A DNA stretch of 64,000 nt from Oscillatoria sp. CS-180 (GCF_028330965.1 NZ_JAQMUB010000031.1:1-64000); one strand, 5' to 3'. Shown: positions 37,841-47,275, counted from the first letter of the stretch. Program-made: numbers and translations. Notes: generated by a model from the sequence alone, not told the origin.

Positions 37841-38638
37841 CTAGGGGATCGATAGCCATTCTGAGAACCCACGTACTAGCTGAGACAACGATAACAGATG
37901 AATGCGGGGATCGCTCGCAGCGCTGTCCTTTTCTGCTGTGGTGTTGTAGCCCCAGTCCACTAAAAAGAGCGTAATGTCTTGCAAATTAGCTTCAGCTTTT
38001 ACCTTAGTCAGCGTCTTTAGCCGATCTTCGACAAACCAGATAGGCTGCTTGCGGGATGCTTCGGCAGGAGGGGACTGCTGGAGTTGTCTGAGAGTGACTG
38101 ATTTAGATTGCTTGTTTTCTTTACCAATAATCCGTTCACGAGGCAGATCTATCCCTTCTTGCGCCAGCAGTGCGTGGATAAAGCGTCCTTCCTTGGTGGA
38201 AATGATGAGTGGAAAAACGTCGGAGGCGATCGCTTGCTGCAGTCGTTCAATCACACCAGGATAAAAGCGATGAAGGCTGAGCCAACCCTGTAAATCCTCT
38301 TTTATCCAGCGATCACGGGTGCCGTCTACCGCTGTCATCGCCTCGTCAGGGTTAACACCCGTCTCTTGAAGAATATCCTGCACGATGGACTGCCAGTGAT
38401 CCAGTACTGCTGTATCTTGAACGCCCTGTTGCAGGGCATGGAGCAGCAGTGGCATTTCCCATCCCGTTTCGATCACCGGACGCAGCGGATAGAATTGCTC
38501 CGCCAGTCCGTCAGGAGGGGCTTTTTCGCGATCTAGAAAAAGCTGACAGTAGGCTTTCCAAGCGGTTTGAAAATACTCTACTAGCCCATCACACAAAACC
38601 CCATCAAAATCCAAAGCCAAAATTCCTGGAGCAGCCAT
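37841..38638 (-). CDS. HAD-superfamily hydrolase
   Basis: A 265-residue haloacid-dehalogenase-type phosphatase. Motif I LALDFDGVLCD at residues 7-17 has the two catalytic Asp; motif II PLIISTKEG, motif III around GKENKQSKS, and IWFVEDRLKTL motif IV. The helical cap lies between residues 20 and 140. ATG 38638 is chosen because GAGG lies 8 bases upstream on the minus strand; the frame runs open to 38866 but crosses the malQ start. Divergent from malQ; phosphosugar or glycolate phosphate substrates are possible but not shown. Confidence 0.85.
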   Translation of the reverse strand: MAAPGILALDFDGVLCDGLVEYFQTAWKAYCQLFLDREKAPPDGLAEQFYPLRPVIETGWEMPLLLHALQQGVQDTAVLDHWQSIVQDILQETGVNPDEAMTAVDGTRDRWIKEDLQGWLSLHRFYPGVIERLQQAIASDVFPLIISTKEGRFIHALLAQEGIDLPRERIIGKENKQSKSVTLRQLQQSPPAEASRKQPIWFVEDRLKTLTKVKAEANLQDITLFLVDWGYNTTAEKDSAASDPRIHLLSLSQLVRGFSEWLSIP

Positions 38639-38752
38639 CTCACAATCCTCATACGTTGATTGGTTATCCCTCTTTGAGATTAAATCTATCTGTGGATTAT
38701 TGAGGCGGTTGGCGGTCAGGGCTATGTTTGGGGAGTTGCTTGCAATCAGACT

Positions 38753-40249
38753 ATGCCCTTCCAACGCTCCAGCGGAATTATTTTGCATCCCACCAGCCTC
38801 CCCGGTCGTTTCGGTATCGGTGATCTGGGTAAGGCTGCTTATGAATTTGTGGATTTTTTGGAACAAAGTGGTCAGAAAATTTGGCAGATATTGCCCTTAG
38901 GCCCTACGGGATACGAGCACTCGCCCTACACGATGAACTTCAGTGCTTTCGCCGGTAATCCATTGCTAATTAGTCTGGAGCAGTTAGCTAAAGAAGGGCT
39001 GTTGCAAGCAGACCAGTTAGAGCCACTATCAAATTCAGAGACAAGCAACCGGGTCGATTTTGATCAGGTCATTCCGTACAAAACCCAATATCTCAAACAG
39101 GCGTTTCAGAAGTTCCAGCCTGATGATGCTTTTCATCAGTTTTGCCAAGAGCAGGCCTATTGGCTGGATGATTACGTATTGTTCATGGCGCTGCTGGAAG
39201 CTAACGATGGCAAAGAATGGAGCGATTGGGATAAGGCGATAGCTCGACGAGAACCCGATGCTCTTAAGGCACAGGCCGAGGCGCTGAAGGACGAGATTCA
39301 GTACCACCGTTTTGTTCAATTCAAATTCTTTGAGCAGTGGAAGGCGCTGCGGGCTTACACGAACCATAAAGACATTCAGATTGTCGGGGACGTTTCCATC
39401 TACGTTTGCTATAACAGCGCCGATGTTTGGGCCGATCCGCAATGCTTTAAACTCGATCCAGAAACGCTGAAGTCTACCTACATTGCAGGCGTTCCTCCCG
39501 ACTATTTCAGTGCCACCGGACAGCTCTGGGGCAACCCAGTTTACGACTGGGACTATCTTGAGCGCACCGACTTTAGCTGGTGGGTAAAGCGGTTCAGAGC
39601 TACCTTAGAATATGTAGACATCGTTCGCATCGATCATTTCCGGGCGTTCGAAGCCTATTGGCAGGTGCCCGCAGGCGAAGAAACCGCCATGAATGGTGAG
39701 TGGGTCGAAGCACCGGGATATGTTTTCTTTGAAACCCTGGGCGATCGCCTCGGCAGCTTACCCGTCCTGGCAGAAGACCTAGGCATCATCACCCCTGAAG
39801 TGGAGGCCCTGCGGGATCACTTTGAGTTCCCCGGCATGAGGATTCTGCTGTTCGCTTTTGGGGACACCGCTGAAAATCTCTACCAGCCCCACAACTATGT
39901 CCAGAACTGTGCCGTGTATGTAGGAACCCACGACAACGATACGGCAATGGGCTGGTGGGAACAGGGCGCAACCGACCCAGAGAAGGCGGCGATCGCCCGC
40001 TACCTCGGCCTGCCTTCCCCCGATGCCATTCAGGAAATTAACTGGACGCTGTTGCGGTTAGCCTTTGCCTCAGTTGCGGATCTGGCGATCGTGCAGCTGC
40101 AAGATGTGATGGGTCTTGGCCACGATGGTCGCATGAACGATCCCAGCACTCCCTACGGTAACTGGCGCTGGCGCTATCCCCGCTCCGAGGACATCACTGA
40201 GGCCATGACGCAGCGACTGCTAGAGGTCACTCAAACCTACCGACGTTAG
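38753..40249 (+). CDS. malQ: 4-alpha-glucanotransferase (amylomaltase)
   Basis: A 498-residue GH77 enzyme that transfers alpha-1,4-glucan segments in glycogen and maltodextrin metabolism. N terminus RSSGIILHPTSLPGRFGIGD; catalytic nucleophile Asp in DIVRIDHFRAFEAYW; acid/base Glu in VLAEDLG; third acid in VGTHDNDT. Length is normal. Start ATG 38753. The divergent HAD gene shares its upstream region. Confidence 0.96.
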   Translation: MPFQRSSGIILHPTSLPGRFGIGDLGKAAYEFVDFLEQSGQKIWQILPLGPTGYEHSPYTMNFSAFAGNPLLISLEQLAKEGLLQADQLEPLSNSETSNRVDFDQVIPYKTQYLKQAFQKFQPDDAFHQFCQEQAYWLDDYVLFMALLEANDGKEWSDWDKAIARREPDALKAQAEALKDEIQYHRFVQFKFFEQWKALRAYTNHKDIQIVGDVSIYVCYNSADVWADPQCFKLDPETLKSTYIAGVPPDYFSATGQLWGNPVYDWDYLERTDFSWWVKRFRATLEYVDIVRIDHFRAFEAYWQVPAGEETAMNGEWVEAPGYVFFETLGDRLGSLPVLAEDLGIITPEVEALRDHFEFPGMRILLFAFGDTAENLYQPHNYVQNCAVYVGTHDNDTAMGWWEQGATDPEKAAIARYLGLPSPDAIQEINWTLLRLAFASVADLAIVQLQDVMGLGHDGRMNDPSTPYGNWRWRYPRSEDITEAMTQRLLEVTQTYRR

Positions 40250-40433
40250 GAAGGGAAAGCTTCATTAGGGAACGGAATAGATTTGGACTGTAGCATTTCC
40301 GCTTGTCAGCCCAACGGTTGTGGTTCATGGCTGAATCCGAACTCTATAAGCTGCACTGAAAATGCAGATCAGATGGATTCTGCCTTCGGTCATCCCCTCT
40401 AATTTCCTCTGATTTGTGATTAATTCGCGATTA

Positions 40434-40476
40434 TATAAAAAAGTAGAGCGCTCCGATCAACGATCTGGAGCGCTCT
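40434..40476 (-). terminator. Intrinsic terminator of the fasciclin gene
   Basis: GGAGCGCTCT (40467-40476) and AGAGCGCTCC (40445-40454) form a perfect 10-bp stem; on the minus strand it is followed by ACTTTTTTATATAA. It lies 33 bases beyond the stop of the minus-strand fasciclin gene. Confidence 0.9.
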
Positions 40477-40508
40477 GCAATGACCAAATTAGGGAACTCT
40501 TTCAGCGT

Positions 40509-41261
40509 TTACCAGAGACCACGTACAGGTTCAGGTTCAGGTTCGGGCTCTGGCTCTGGTTCAGGCTCTGGCTCTGGTTCGGGCTCTGGCTCTGGTTCGG
40601 GTTCGGGTGTCATAGGCTCAGTCGTTTCAGGAGGTTCAGCAGCTGCTTCTTCGCGGCCTTCTTCGAGTGCCGCAACGACACCGTCTGGTAAAAGCACACT
40701 TTCAATAACGTGGATGACACCATTGGTAGCGGGGACGTCGAAAGCGGTAACGACGACACCATTAACGTCAATATCTTCATCGGTTCGGTTGACCTGTAGC
40801 GTGCTTCCGTCAACAGCTTCTAGGGGTGTAGCGCCGTTGGGAATATCACCGGAGGCGACCGCAGCTCCAGGCACAACGTGATGCGTAAGGACCTCCGTTA
40901 AGAGCTCACGATTTTCTGGCAGCAATAAATCAGCGACTCCAAGCTCATAGCGAGAACGGAGCAAGTCATCCAACTCTGCAAAGGCATCGTTGGTGGGCGC
41001 AAACACCGTGAAAGGACCTGGACCTTGTAAGGTTTCTTCAAGTTCCGCCGTGCGAATGGCTTGCACGAGCGTGGTGAAATCATCAACACTGCTGGCTACG
41101 GTGACGATATCGGCGTCGGGAAGGGTCTCAACCTGTGCAACAAGCTCACCTTGAATAATGGAGGCGTCCTTCTCTGGAATCGCTATAGCCAAAGGTGCAA
41201 TGCCAAAACTGAAAGCACCCGCGATCGCGATACCCTGCAAAGCAGAAGATAAGTAGACCAT
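40509..41261 (-). CDS. Secreted fasciclin-domain protein with Glu-Pro repeat tail
   Basis: A 250-residue exported protein. Signal peptide residues 1-28 (ALQGIAIAGAFSFGIAPLAIA), then one FAS1 domain: TLVQAIRTAELEETLQGPGPFTVFAPTNDAFAEL (in pieces), LTEVLTHHVVPG, NGVIHVIESVLLP. After residue 215 comes an acidic tail ending in about ten Glu-Pro dipeptides and RGLW. The DNA under the tail is a tandem array of 6- and 12-base units (40521-40610), likely variable in length. FAS1 proteins act in adhesion; the EP tail may form a stiff spacer. Confidence 0.9.
   Translation of the reverse strand: MVYLSSALQGIAIAGAFSFGIAPLAIAIPEKDASIIQGELVAQVETLPDADIVTVASSVDDFTTLVQAIRTAELEETLQGPGPFTVFAPTNDAFAELDDLLRSRYELGVADLLLPENRELLTEVLTHHVVPGAAVASGDIPNGATPLEAVDGSTLQVNRTDEDIDVNGVVVTAFDVPATNGVIHVIESVLLPDGVVAALEEGREEAAAEPPETTEPMTPEPEPEPEPEPEPEPEPEPEPEPEPEPVRGLW
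40521..40610. repeat. Short tandem repeat inside the fasciclin gene
   Basis: About 90 bases built of GGTTCA, GGTTCG, GGCTCT and similar hexamers, encoding alternating Glu and Pro on the minus strand. The hexamer step changes length in frame if units are gained or lost. Confidence 0.85.
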
Positions 41262-41383
41262 CGTTTTTCTCTCGGTTGGTTACACAATCTTTAATTTTAG
41301 TAGTCTATTACGAGATCCCTGTAAATGCGATGAAATCTATTAGAATCCTCCCACATAAACGATTGTTCTTTGTTTTATGACGT

Positions 41384-41424
41384 GACTGTCCGAGACAGTC
41401 TGAGACTTTCAGCACTTGTCTCAG
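41384..41424 (-). terminator. Two adjacent hairpins after the SWIM gene
   Basis: GACTGTC-CGA-GACAGTC (41384-41400) and CTGAGAC (41400-41406) with GTCTCAG (41418-41424). They lie just past the stop of the minus-strand SWIM gene and before the fasciclin promoter. No T-run, so they may stabilise RNA ends or be protein-binding dyads. Confidence 0.4.
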
Positions 41425-41441
41425 TTCTGACAATGACAATA

Positions 41442-42284
41442 TTACTCACTGTTGGGCGAAAGCGCCTTCATCGCTGCCTTTTGGCTGACTGTTTGATAAA
41501 GATCTCGGAAGTAGGCCATCACCACCCGCGCATCATTAACGGGTAGAGGAATGTTATCCAGCCTATCCAGGGCCGTTGAGCTAGAAGGCGTGATGACGAC
41601 CAGTGAAGAATCTAGAGGTTGCTCATACTGCCAAAAGCTGCCGATATCTAGCGATGTCTGCTCCTGCTTCTGATTTTGACTCTTAGAAACGGTTGTGTCA
41701 GGGGTGCCAACTTCAGCTAAACGATCAGCCGATTGCTGACGCTTCTGTCGCAAGGAGTCTAGAATCTGCTGGCGATCGCGTCCTCTCAGTTGAAACAAAA
41801 TGAAGGGATCTTCTCTAAAAAAGTCGCCTAGCTGGTAATACACCGCTGCAATATGCTTACAGGGATTTTTGGGGTCAGGGCAATCGCACTTGGAGTGAAC
41901 CTCAGAAAGTTGAAACGGAAACAGACTCAGGCCATTGGCTGTAAATACCGATTCAATATCATCGGGCATTTCGCCTGCCAGAAGCTGTGCCGAAAACAGG
42001 GCATGTTCTGCAAGGCTTTCGATCACATAACTCCAGTCTTCATCGGTGAAAGCATCTAGCCAAATTGAAAGTTTGTAGGGTTCCTCAGCCGTACCCTGCA
42101 CCAGAGCGATGACTTTTGCACCTTTATAGTCAATATTGAGAATATTGCCTTCGCGGGCATATTTTCGGCCCCGCTCTAAACGCTTTTTGAAGCGATAGTT
42201 GTTCAGCAGATCGACCCATCGCTGCACCCACCAAGCCTCTTCATTGAGTTCAAAGTTGGAAGTGGACTGAAAGCTGCTAGCCAT
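41442..42284 (-). CDS. SWIM zinc-finger protein
   Basis: A 280-residue protein with the SWIM motif CxCx(n)CxH seen as KCDCPDPKNPCKHIAAVYY at about residues 132-150. The N-terminal ARKYAREGNILN-like segment (GRKYAREGNILNIDYKGAKVIALVQG) is the usual partner region in proteins encoded next to SNF2-type helicases. No helicase gene is adjacent here. The C-terminal third is Gln/Ser-rich. Function probably in DNA or protein binding. Confidence 0.83.
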   Translation of the reverse strand: MASSFQSTSNFELNEEAWWVQRWVDLLNNYRFKKRLERGRKYAREGNILNIDYKGAKVIALVQGTAEEPYKLSIWLDAFTDEDWSYVIESLAEHALFSAQLLAGEMPDDIESVFTANGLSLFPFQLSEVHSKCDCPDPKNPCKHIAAVYYQLGDFFREDPFILFQLRGRDRQQILDSLRQKRQQSADRLAEVGTPDTTVSKSQNQKQEQTSLDIGSFWQYEQPLDSSLVVITPSSSTALDRLDNIPLPVNDARVVMAYFRDLYQTVSQKAAMKALSPNSE

Positions 42285-42385
42285 AGTTAAGATGTCCTGA
42301 GGGAAAGATGGAAGGGTTTGCGATTTTAGACTGACGATTTTGAACTAGACGTCGACGACTATTACAGGAAGAGAGACTAGAGAAC

Positions 42386-43084
42386 CTATTCTCGCTGGTA
42401 TAAGTTGATGTCACCAACGTCTACCGCTTTTGAAAGGGAAAGAATCCAGGCGATCGCAGAAATAATATCGCCTAGTGGAATAGGGACTTGTGGTGGGAAT
42501 CGGCCTTCGCTGATATCTGTCAGAACTTCGTCGGTAGCAACATTTTCAGGATTGATAACCGTCAAGCCAACCCCCTGAGGATGCAGAGATCGGCGCAGGG
42601 ATTGTACAGCTCCTCTCAAACTATACTTCGAGGCCGTATTGGCTACTTCAACCGAGGCACAGTTCTCGATGCCTGAAAGCGAGCCGATAAAAATGGCTCT
42701 GGCGTTGCTAGATTTCGAGAGATTTTTAGCTAAGCGTTTTGTCAGTTCAATGGGGGCGATCGCGTTCACAGCAATCACATAGCGGGTCTCAGCGTCAGAA
42801 CTGCTCATGAAGTCATATTGATCGGTGAAAGCATTTTCCTCCCAAACACCGCCCATGAACAGCAGCGCATCCACAACTGAATTTCCCACCGCGTTCACAA
42901 CAGTATCAATGCCTGCTGCTGTTGAAATATCCGCCGATATCCACCGCCCAGCCACTGCCTCACTTCTGGAGATTGAGGTCACCTCGTAACTATCTAAGGC
43001 ATCAAAATGCTGAGCTACAGCTGCGCCGATACCACGACTAGCACCGATGACAACAACCTGTTTTAGTGTCGTTGTCTCTGGCAT
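42386..43084 (-). CDS. Short-chain dehydrogenase-like protein, catalytic Tyr replaced
   Basis: A 232-residue SDR with the nucleotide motif VVVIGASRGIGAAVA (TGxxxGIG type) and the NAG-like VNAIAPIELT and IFIGSLSG segments. The active-site YxxxK motif reads NTASK at about residues 149-153, so Asn stands where Tyr is expected (codon AAT at 42638-42640; one base from TAT). The protein may be a non-catalytic SDR or have altered chemistry. Neighbour 36 bases upstream on the same strand is a DnaJ-like gene. Confidence 0.8.
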   Translation of the reverse strand: MPETTTLKQVVVIGASRGIGAAVAQHFDALDSYEVTSISRSEAVAGRWISADISTAAGIDTVVNAVGNSVVDALLFMGGVWEENAFTDQYDFMSSSDAETRYVIAVNAIAPIELTKRLAKNLSKSSNARAIFIGSLSGIENCASVEVANTASKYSLRGAVQSLRRSLHPQGVGLTVINPENVATDEVLTDISEGRFPPQVPIPLGDIISAIAWILSLSKAVDVGDINLYQRE

Positions 43085-43119
43085 GGGTCCGCTTTCCTAA
43101 TCATTCGCCATAATCCCCT

Positions 43120-44127
43120 TTATAAACTGACCTGACTCAAATGACTACGAGGATTGCTAGATCGTTGAGTCTGAATCTGTTCATAGAGAGTCCGCTCTTG
43201 ATCAGTTAATGTCTTGGGTGGCGTAATCACCACTCGCACCAGTTGATCACCTCTGTCGCCCTTAGGACTCGGCCAGCCTTTACCCTTCAACCGCAACGAC
43301 TGACCAGACTTGACGCCAGCAGGCAAATTCATTGTGACGCTGCCATCCGGCGTAGGAACCTCAATCTTGCCACCCAGAACCGCCTCATCAGGTGCAATTG
43401 GAACTTCGCAGACGAGTTTGTCGCCTTCGAACTGAAAAATGTTGTGAGGCAGCAGATTAACGATCAAGTAAATATCACCCCGCTGCTTAGAATAAGGATT
43501 CAGTTGACCCTTACCGCGCAAACGGATTTTAGTCCCCTGCTTAGCCCCTGCGGGAATGCGAACTTTGACCTCATCACCACCAATATTGAGACGCTTTTGC
43601 GTACCTCGAAAGGCCTCTCTCAAGCTGAGAGAAATATTAGCTTCCTGGTCAAAAGACTGCTGTGAGGAGGGGGCACCTGTATTGAAACCACTGAAGTCAG
43701 TACCAAAACCGCTGCCTCTAGGAGAAGTTCGGTACGAGGTATAGCCACGGGATGCACTGGAACCGCCAAAGCCACCTGTCGTCCCAAACCGCCCTAGCAG
43801 TTCGTTAATGAACTCGTCGAAACTACCATAGTTGCTGAAATCGAATCCACCAAAATCAGCAGCATTGCCGGTGTAGGCTGAGGTCCGATCAGCCTGCTGC
43901 CAATAGCGACCAAACTGGTCATACTTCCGGCGCTTGTCGTTATCTGAAAGGACTTCGTACGCCTCGCTAACCTCTTTAAATTTGGCCTCAGCTGTATTAT
44001 CCCCTGGATTAACATCAGGATGATACTTCCGGGCCAGTTTGCGAAAAGCACGCTTAATATCATCAGCACTGGCCGATTTACTGACCCCTAATATCGAGTA
44101 GTAGTCTTTGAAGTCAGTGGCAGCCAT
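43120..44127 (-). CDS. DnaJ/CbpA-type co-chaperone
   Basis: A 335-residue Hsp40. J domain residues 6-75 with HPD in [10 protein letters not shown]; a Gly/Phe-rich linker ([16 protein letters not shown], residues 108-150); two C-terminal substrate-binding subdomains ([32 protein letters not shown]). The four-cysteine zinc region of DnaJ is absent, which makes it a type II (CbpA-like) J protein. It is probably co-transcribed with the SDR gene downstream. Confidence 0.92.
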   Translation of the reverse strand: MAATDFKDYYSILGVSKSASADDIKRAFRKLARKYHPDVNPGDNTAEAKFKEVSEAYEVLSDNDKRRKYDQFGRYWQQADRTSAYTGNAADFGGFDFSNYGSFDEFINELLGRFGTTGGFGGSSASRGYTSYRTSPRGSGFGTDFSGFNTGAPSSQQSFDQEANISLSLREAFRGTQKRLNIGGDEVKVRIPAGAKQGTKIRLRGKGQLNPYSKQRGDIYLIVNLLPHNIFQFEGDKLVCEVPIAPDEAVLGGKIEVPTPDGSVTMNLPAGVKSGQSLRLKGKGWPSPKGDRGDQLVRVVITPPKTLTDQERTLYEQIQTQRSSNPRSHLSQVSL

Positions 44128-44221
44128 TCAGATATCTCCTCCAATCAAATCTTAAAAACAGAGCTTTTAGTAGGCTACTTCATACGTCAGATGGGTTTAC
44201 AATCCTCGCTGACGCTATGGG

Positions 44222-44325
44222 GCCGCCGTCGCTAGTTCTGTTAGGACAAGACGGCGAGCATCGGGCTATAGAACTAAGCATCTGGATGCTATCAAGTGCA
44301 CAAGCCTAGACGGCTAAAGCTATAT
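44222..44325 (+). repeat. R1 repeat copy
   Basis: GCCGTCGCTAGTTCTGTTAG, GACAAGACGGCGAGCATCGG, AGCATCTGGATGCTATC, then GTGCACAAGCCTAGACGGC and TAAAGCTATA. Near full length. It is the main content of the 398-base gap between the DnaJ-like and metal-sensor genes. Confidence 0.85.
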
Positions 44326-44525
44326 ATAGGCTACCAAAGGGGTTTATAAATACAAGTTCGGTTTTTTCGCCGATGCGATCGCATTCTCCTACTAAAAGAT
44401 TGGCTGTTCACGGTGCAAGTAGGTGCACCACCGGGTTGCAAAGCTTACCTTCAGCGCTATGCACCTTAAAGCAGGATTTGGAGGAGAAAGCAGTTGAGGA
44501 CAGCTTTGAATTTATAGATAGTAAT

Positions 44526-44915
44526 TTAGGGGAGGAAGCGATCAAGGGCGGCTTTAAGCTCATCAATCTCTGCTTCGATGTTACCTTTCTCAGATGCACG
44601 AGTGATGCACTGGCTGAGATGCTCATCTAGGATGATGCGGGATACTCGATCAAGGGCGCCCCGAACAGCTGCAATCTGAACTAAAACGTCAGGGCAGGGA
44701 CGGCCATCCTGAACCATTGTTTTGATGCCACGAATGTGTCCTTCAATACGGGCAAAGCGATTAAGTATGCGCTGCAGCGATTCTGGATCATGCACGTGCC
44801 CATGGTGATGACCATTAGCATCATGGCTATGAGTGCCGGGGTTATGAGTGCCAGGGTTATGAGCGTGAGGTTTGAGGTTCTCTTCGTGAGAGGATCCAGA
44901 CTTTGCGATCGCCAT
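44526..44915 (-). CDS. CsoR/RcnR-family metal sensor, InrS-like
   Basis: A 129-residue DUF156-type all-helical repressor. N-terminal ~40 residues are His-rich (HAHNPGTHNPGTHSHDANGH, then HHGHVHD), followed by the core IEGHIRGIKTMVQDGRPCPDVLVQI and ILDEHLSQC. The metal ligands Cys (RPCPD), His and Cys (EHLSQC) are conserved. Cyanobacterial InrS, a nickel-responsive repressor of the exporter NrsD, has a similar His-rich N terminus, so nickel or copper sensing is likely. No exporter gene is adjacent. Confidence 0.85.
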   Translation of the reverse strand: MAIAKSGSSHEENLKPHAHNPGTHNPGTHSHDANGHHHGHVHDPESLQRILNRFARIEGHIRGIKTMVQDGRPCPDVLVQIAAVRGALDRVSRIILDEHLSQCITRASEKGNIEAEIDELKAALDRFLP

Positions 44916-44956
44916 ACAGATTTCCTATTACATAGTCGGAGAGAAGCAACAGTTGT

Positions 44957-45361
44957 TTACTGTTCAAAGCCAGAAAGCCTTGCGAGTTCTGCTAAGGGTT
45001 GAGCCCCAATATAGAATTCGCCGTCAATCTCCCAAGTTGGATACCCTTGGATATTTTTTGATTTACAGAGTTCAGGTTGAGCATTCTTTCCATCAGCAGC
45101 ACATTCCACATAGGGAATGTCTTGAACCGCTTCTCCAAACATCTCTTTCTGATCGGCACAGTGAGGACACCAATAGGCACCATACATCGTTGCACCTTGT
45201 TCCGTTAAATGAGCAGCAAGCTGACTTTCATACGAGTTAGCCGATGTGCTATCGGCAACAGATGCACAACCGGCGGCAACGACGCCAGCAATAGCAACCG
45301 TGCCTGTCAGCTTCAAAAGGGAAGAACGCTGCTTTGAAAAAAAACGATGAGCCTGTGTCAT
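44957..45361 (-). CDS. Thioredoxin-fold lipoprotein with CPHC motif
   Basis: A 134-residue exported protein. Signal peptide to AAGC (lipobox Cys about residue 32), then a thioredoxin-like fold with MYGAYWCPHCADQKEMFGE active site, and further cysteines at VECAADG and ELCKSKN, followed by the cis-Pro YPTWEI. This layout equals the periplasmic redox domain fused to VKOR in many cyanobacteria, here encoded alone. A role in disulfide formation in the periplasm or lumen is likely. Confidence 0.87.
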   Translation of the reverse strand: MTQAHRFFSKQRSSLLKLTGTVAIAGVVAAGCASVADSTSANSYESQLAAHLTEQGATMYGAYWCPHCADQKEMFGEAVQDIPYVECAADGKNAQPELCKSKNIQGYPTWEIDGEFYIGAQPLAELARLSGFEQ

Positions 45362-45589
45362 GAATTTCTTGGGGGAAAGACCAATTAAACCTTAGCTAGA
45401 TAGTTTTAATTAATGATGCAGCAGTAGACCACTTGATTATTCGGAAATCCCTGCTTGGGTGAAGAGGAACTCCTCGTCTATCCTAGCTAGTTAACATGAG
45501 ACAGAACGTTTTTCATATGGTAGCGCTCGATAAATATCATTATTGATATTTGAGTGTTTTTTCTTCAATTCAATCCATCGGAGACTTCA

Positions 45590-46768
45590 ATGGCGGTAAT
45601 AGCTTGGCTTCATTCCTGGCGACATCTGCTGGTACGGCTACTGGCGATCGCACTCTGTGCAGTTTTGATGTTGCTTACCGATCAGCGCCCTGTCTTTGCG
45701 CAGGATACTTCTGAAATGGTAAGTCCAGCGCTTTTGGGACGAAGAAGCTTTGTCGCAGCTGCTGTTGAGGATGTCGGTGATGCAGTCGTTCGGATTGACA
45801 CCGAAAAAACAATTGTGCGTGAGACACCTGATTTGTTTTTTGACGATCCCTTTTTTCGAGGCTTTGGTGGCCCCAACGGTTTTCCAAGTTACCCTCAGGA
45901 GCAACTGTTGAGGGGGCAAGGTTCGGGTTTCATCATTTCCGCTGAAGGCGACATTTTGACAAACTCCCATGTCGTTAATGGGGCAGATCGTGTGACTGTT
46001 CGCTTGAAAGATGGACGTAGCTTCGAAGGGATTGTAGAAGGAGAAGATAGCGTAACTGATCTGGCCGTCGTTCGGATTGATGCGGGTAATGAACCCCTAC
46101 CGATCGCTCCTCTAGGTGACTCTAGCAATGTGCAAGTCGGGGATTGGGCGATCGCGGTGGGTAATCCTTTGGGTCTAGATAATACCGTTACCTTGGGGAT
46201 TGTGAGTACCTTGAAGCGCTCCAGTGCCTCGGTAGGCATTCCCGACAAGCGATTGGACTTCATTCAAACTGATGCTGCCATCAACCCTGGCAACTCAGGT
46301 GGACCGTTGCTAAACCAAACGGGACAGGTCATTGGCATCAATACCGCTATTCGAGCTGACGCGATGGGAATTGGATTCGCGATTCCCATCAACAAAGCGA
46401 AGGAAGTCAAAGATCAGCTGGTGCGGGGTGAAAGTATTGCTCATCCCTATTTGGGAGTACAGATTGCAACGCTGACTCCAGATGTGGCTAAACGCAACAA
46501 CGAGGATCCCAATGCGGGTGTGTTGCTGCCAGAGGTTGCAGGCGTTTTGGTCATTCGAGTAATTCCTAATACCCCAGCTGACAATGCGGGACTCCGTCGA
46601 GGAGACGTTGTTCTTGAGATCGATGAGCAAGCTGTGGCCTCGGCAGATGTATTGCAGCGGAAAGTTGAAGCTAGCAATATCGGACAGACTCTACGGCTTA
46701 AAGTACGACGAGGTGACCAGGTCGAGCAGTTGCAGGTGACAACAGCTGAACTGGACAGTAAAAAGTAA
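45590..46768 (+). CDS. HtrA/Deg-family serine protease
   Basis: A 392-residue exported protease. Signal region residues 1-36, then a trypsin-like domain with His in [12 protein letters not shown], Asp in [11 protein letters not shown] and Ser in [11 protein letters not shown]; then one PDZ domain ([24 protein letters not shown]). It acts in the periplasm or lumen in protein quality control. Whether it is HtrA, HhoA or HhoB cannot be decided by eye. ATG 45590 is preferred for GGAG 6 bases upstream; the frame is open to 45554. Confidence 0.92.
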   Translation: MAVIAWLHSWRHLLVRLLAIALCAVLMLLTDQRPVFAQDTSEMVSPALLGRRSFVAAAVEDVGDAVVRIDTEKTIVRETPDLFFDDPFFRGFGGPNGFPSYPQEQLLRGQGSGFIISAEGDILTNSHVVNGADRVTVRLKDGRSFEGIVEGEDSVTDLAVVRIDAGNEPLPIAPLGDSSNVQVGDWAIAVGNPLGLDNTVTLGIVSTLKRSSASVGIPDKRLDFIQTDAAINPGNSGGPLLNQTGQVIGINTAIRADAMGIGFAIPINKAKEVKDQLVRGESIAHPYLGVQIATLTPDVAKRNNEDPNAGVLLPEVAGVLVIRVIPNTPADNAGLRRGDVVLEIDEQAVASADVLQRKVEASNIGQTLRLKVRRGDQVEQLQVTTAELDSKK

Positions 46769-46873
46769 TCAAAAGTACTTGGAGTACCGTATAGCCTTTC
46801 TCATGTTGCCTAAGTACAGTCCAAAGGGAACAGCAAGTAGGTGATCGGTAGTCGTTGTCAATCCGAATTACAT

Positions 46874-46983
46874 AGGACTTACGCACGGCCCCCTTGCATC
46901 CCCCAATTTTGGGGGACGTTGCATCTAGCTTCCCCATATTTGGGGATTAAGGGGCCAAAGTCGGATGCAACTGCGTAAGTCCT
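46874..46983. mobile_element. 110-bp MITE-like element with 12-bp inverted termini
   Basis: Perfect terminal inverted repeats AGGACTTACGCA (46874-46885) and TGCGTAAGTCCT (46972-46983). Inside are further dyads such as CCCCCAATTTTGGGGG and TCCCCATATTTGGGGA. One base outside each end is the direct repeat TTACA (46868-46872 and 46985-46989), a possible 5-bp target duplication. No coding capacity, so mobilised in trans if at all. Confidence 0.85.
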
Positions 46984-46984
46984 G

Positions 46985-47085
46985 TTACAGCGATCGCTAG
47001 TGCTATTAAGACAACACGGCAAACTATCGGGCTACAGGCTAAGCACCCAGATGCTACTAGCGCATAAGCCTAGTCGTCTGTCTAG
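46985..47085 (+). repeat. R1 repeat copy next to the MITE
   Basis: TTACAGCGATCGCTAGTGCT, ATTAAGACAACACGGC, AAGCACCCAGATGCTAC and CGCATAAGCCTAGTCG follow the R1 pattern with many substitutions. Its left end abuts the 110-bp element. Confidence 0.65.
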
Positions 47086-47137
47086 CTTGGATTCGTAGAT
47101 ACTGTTTGGTTTCCTAGGGGTCAAGTGCTTTGAGGCA

Positions 47138-47275
47138 CTAAATTTTTGGTCTTGGATAGCCTTTGACGCGAGCCGGATTGACGACGCTGACAGTGGGGTC
47201 CTGCTGATACAGATAGCGCGCTAGCTCATAACCCTAGAGGTTGATCGCTTCCAGGCACCCATGCACTTGCTACGC
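47138..47275 (-). pseudogene. IS110-family transposase fragment
   Basis: On the minus strand the frame reads VHGCLEAINL, stop, GYELARYLYQQDPTVSVVNPARVKGYPRP, then stop. The string LYQQ..VSVVNPARVK is characteristic of the N-terminal DEDD domain of IS110/IS1111 transposases. It is about 45 codons with an internal stop, so it is only a relic. Confidence 0.6.
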
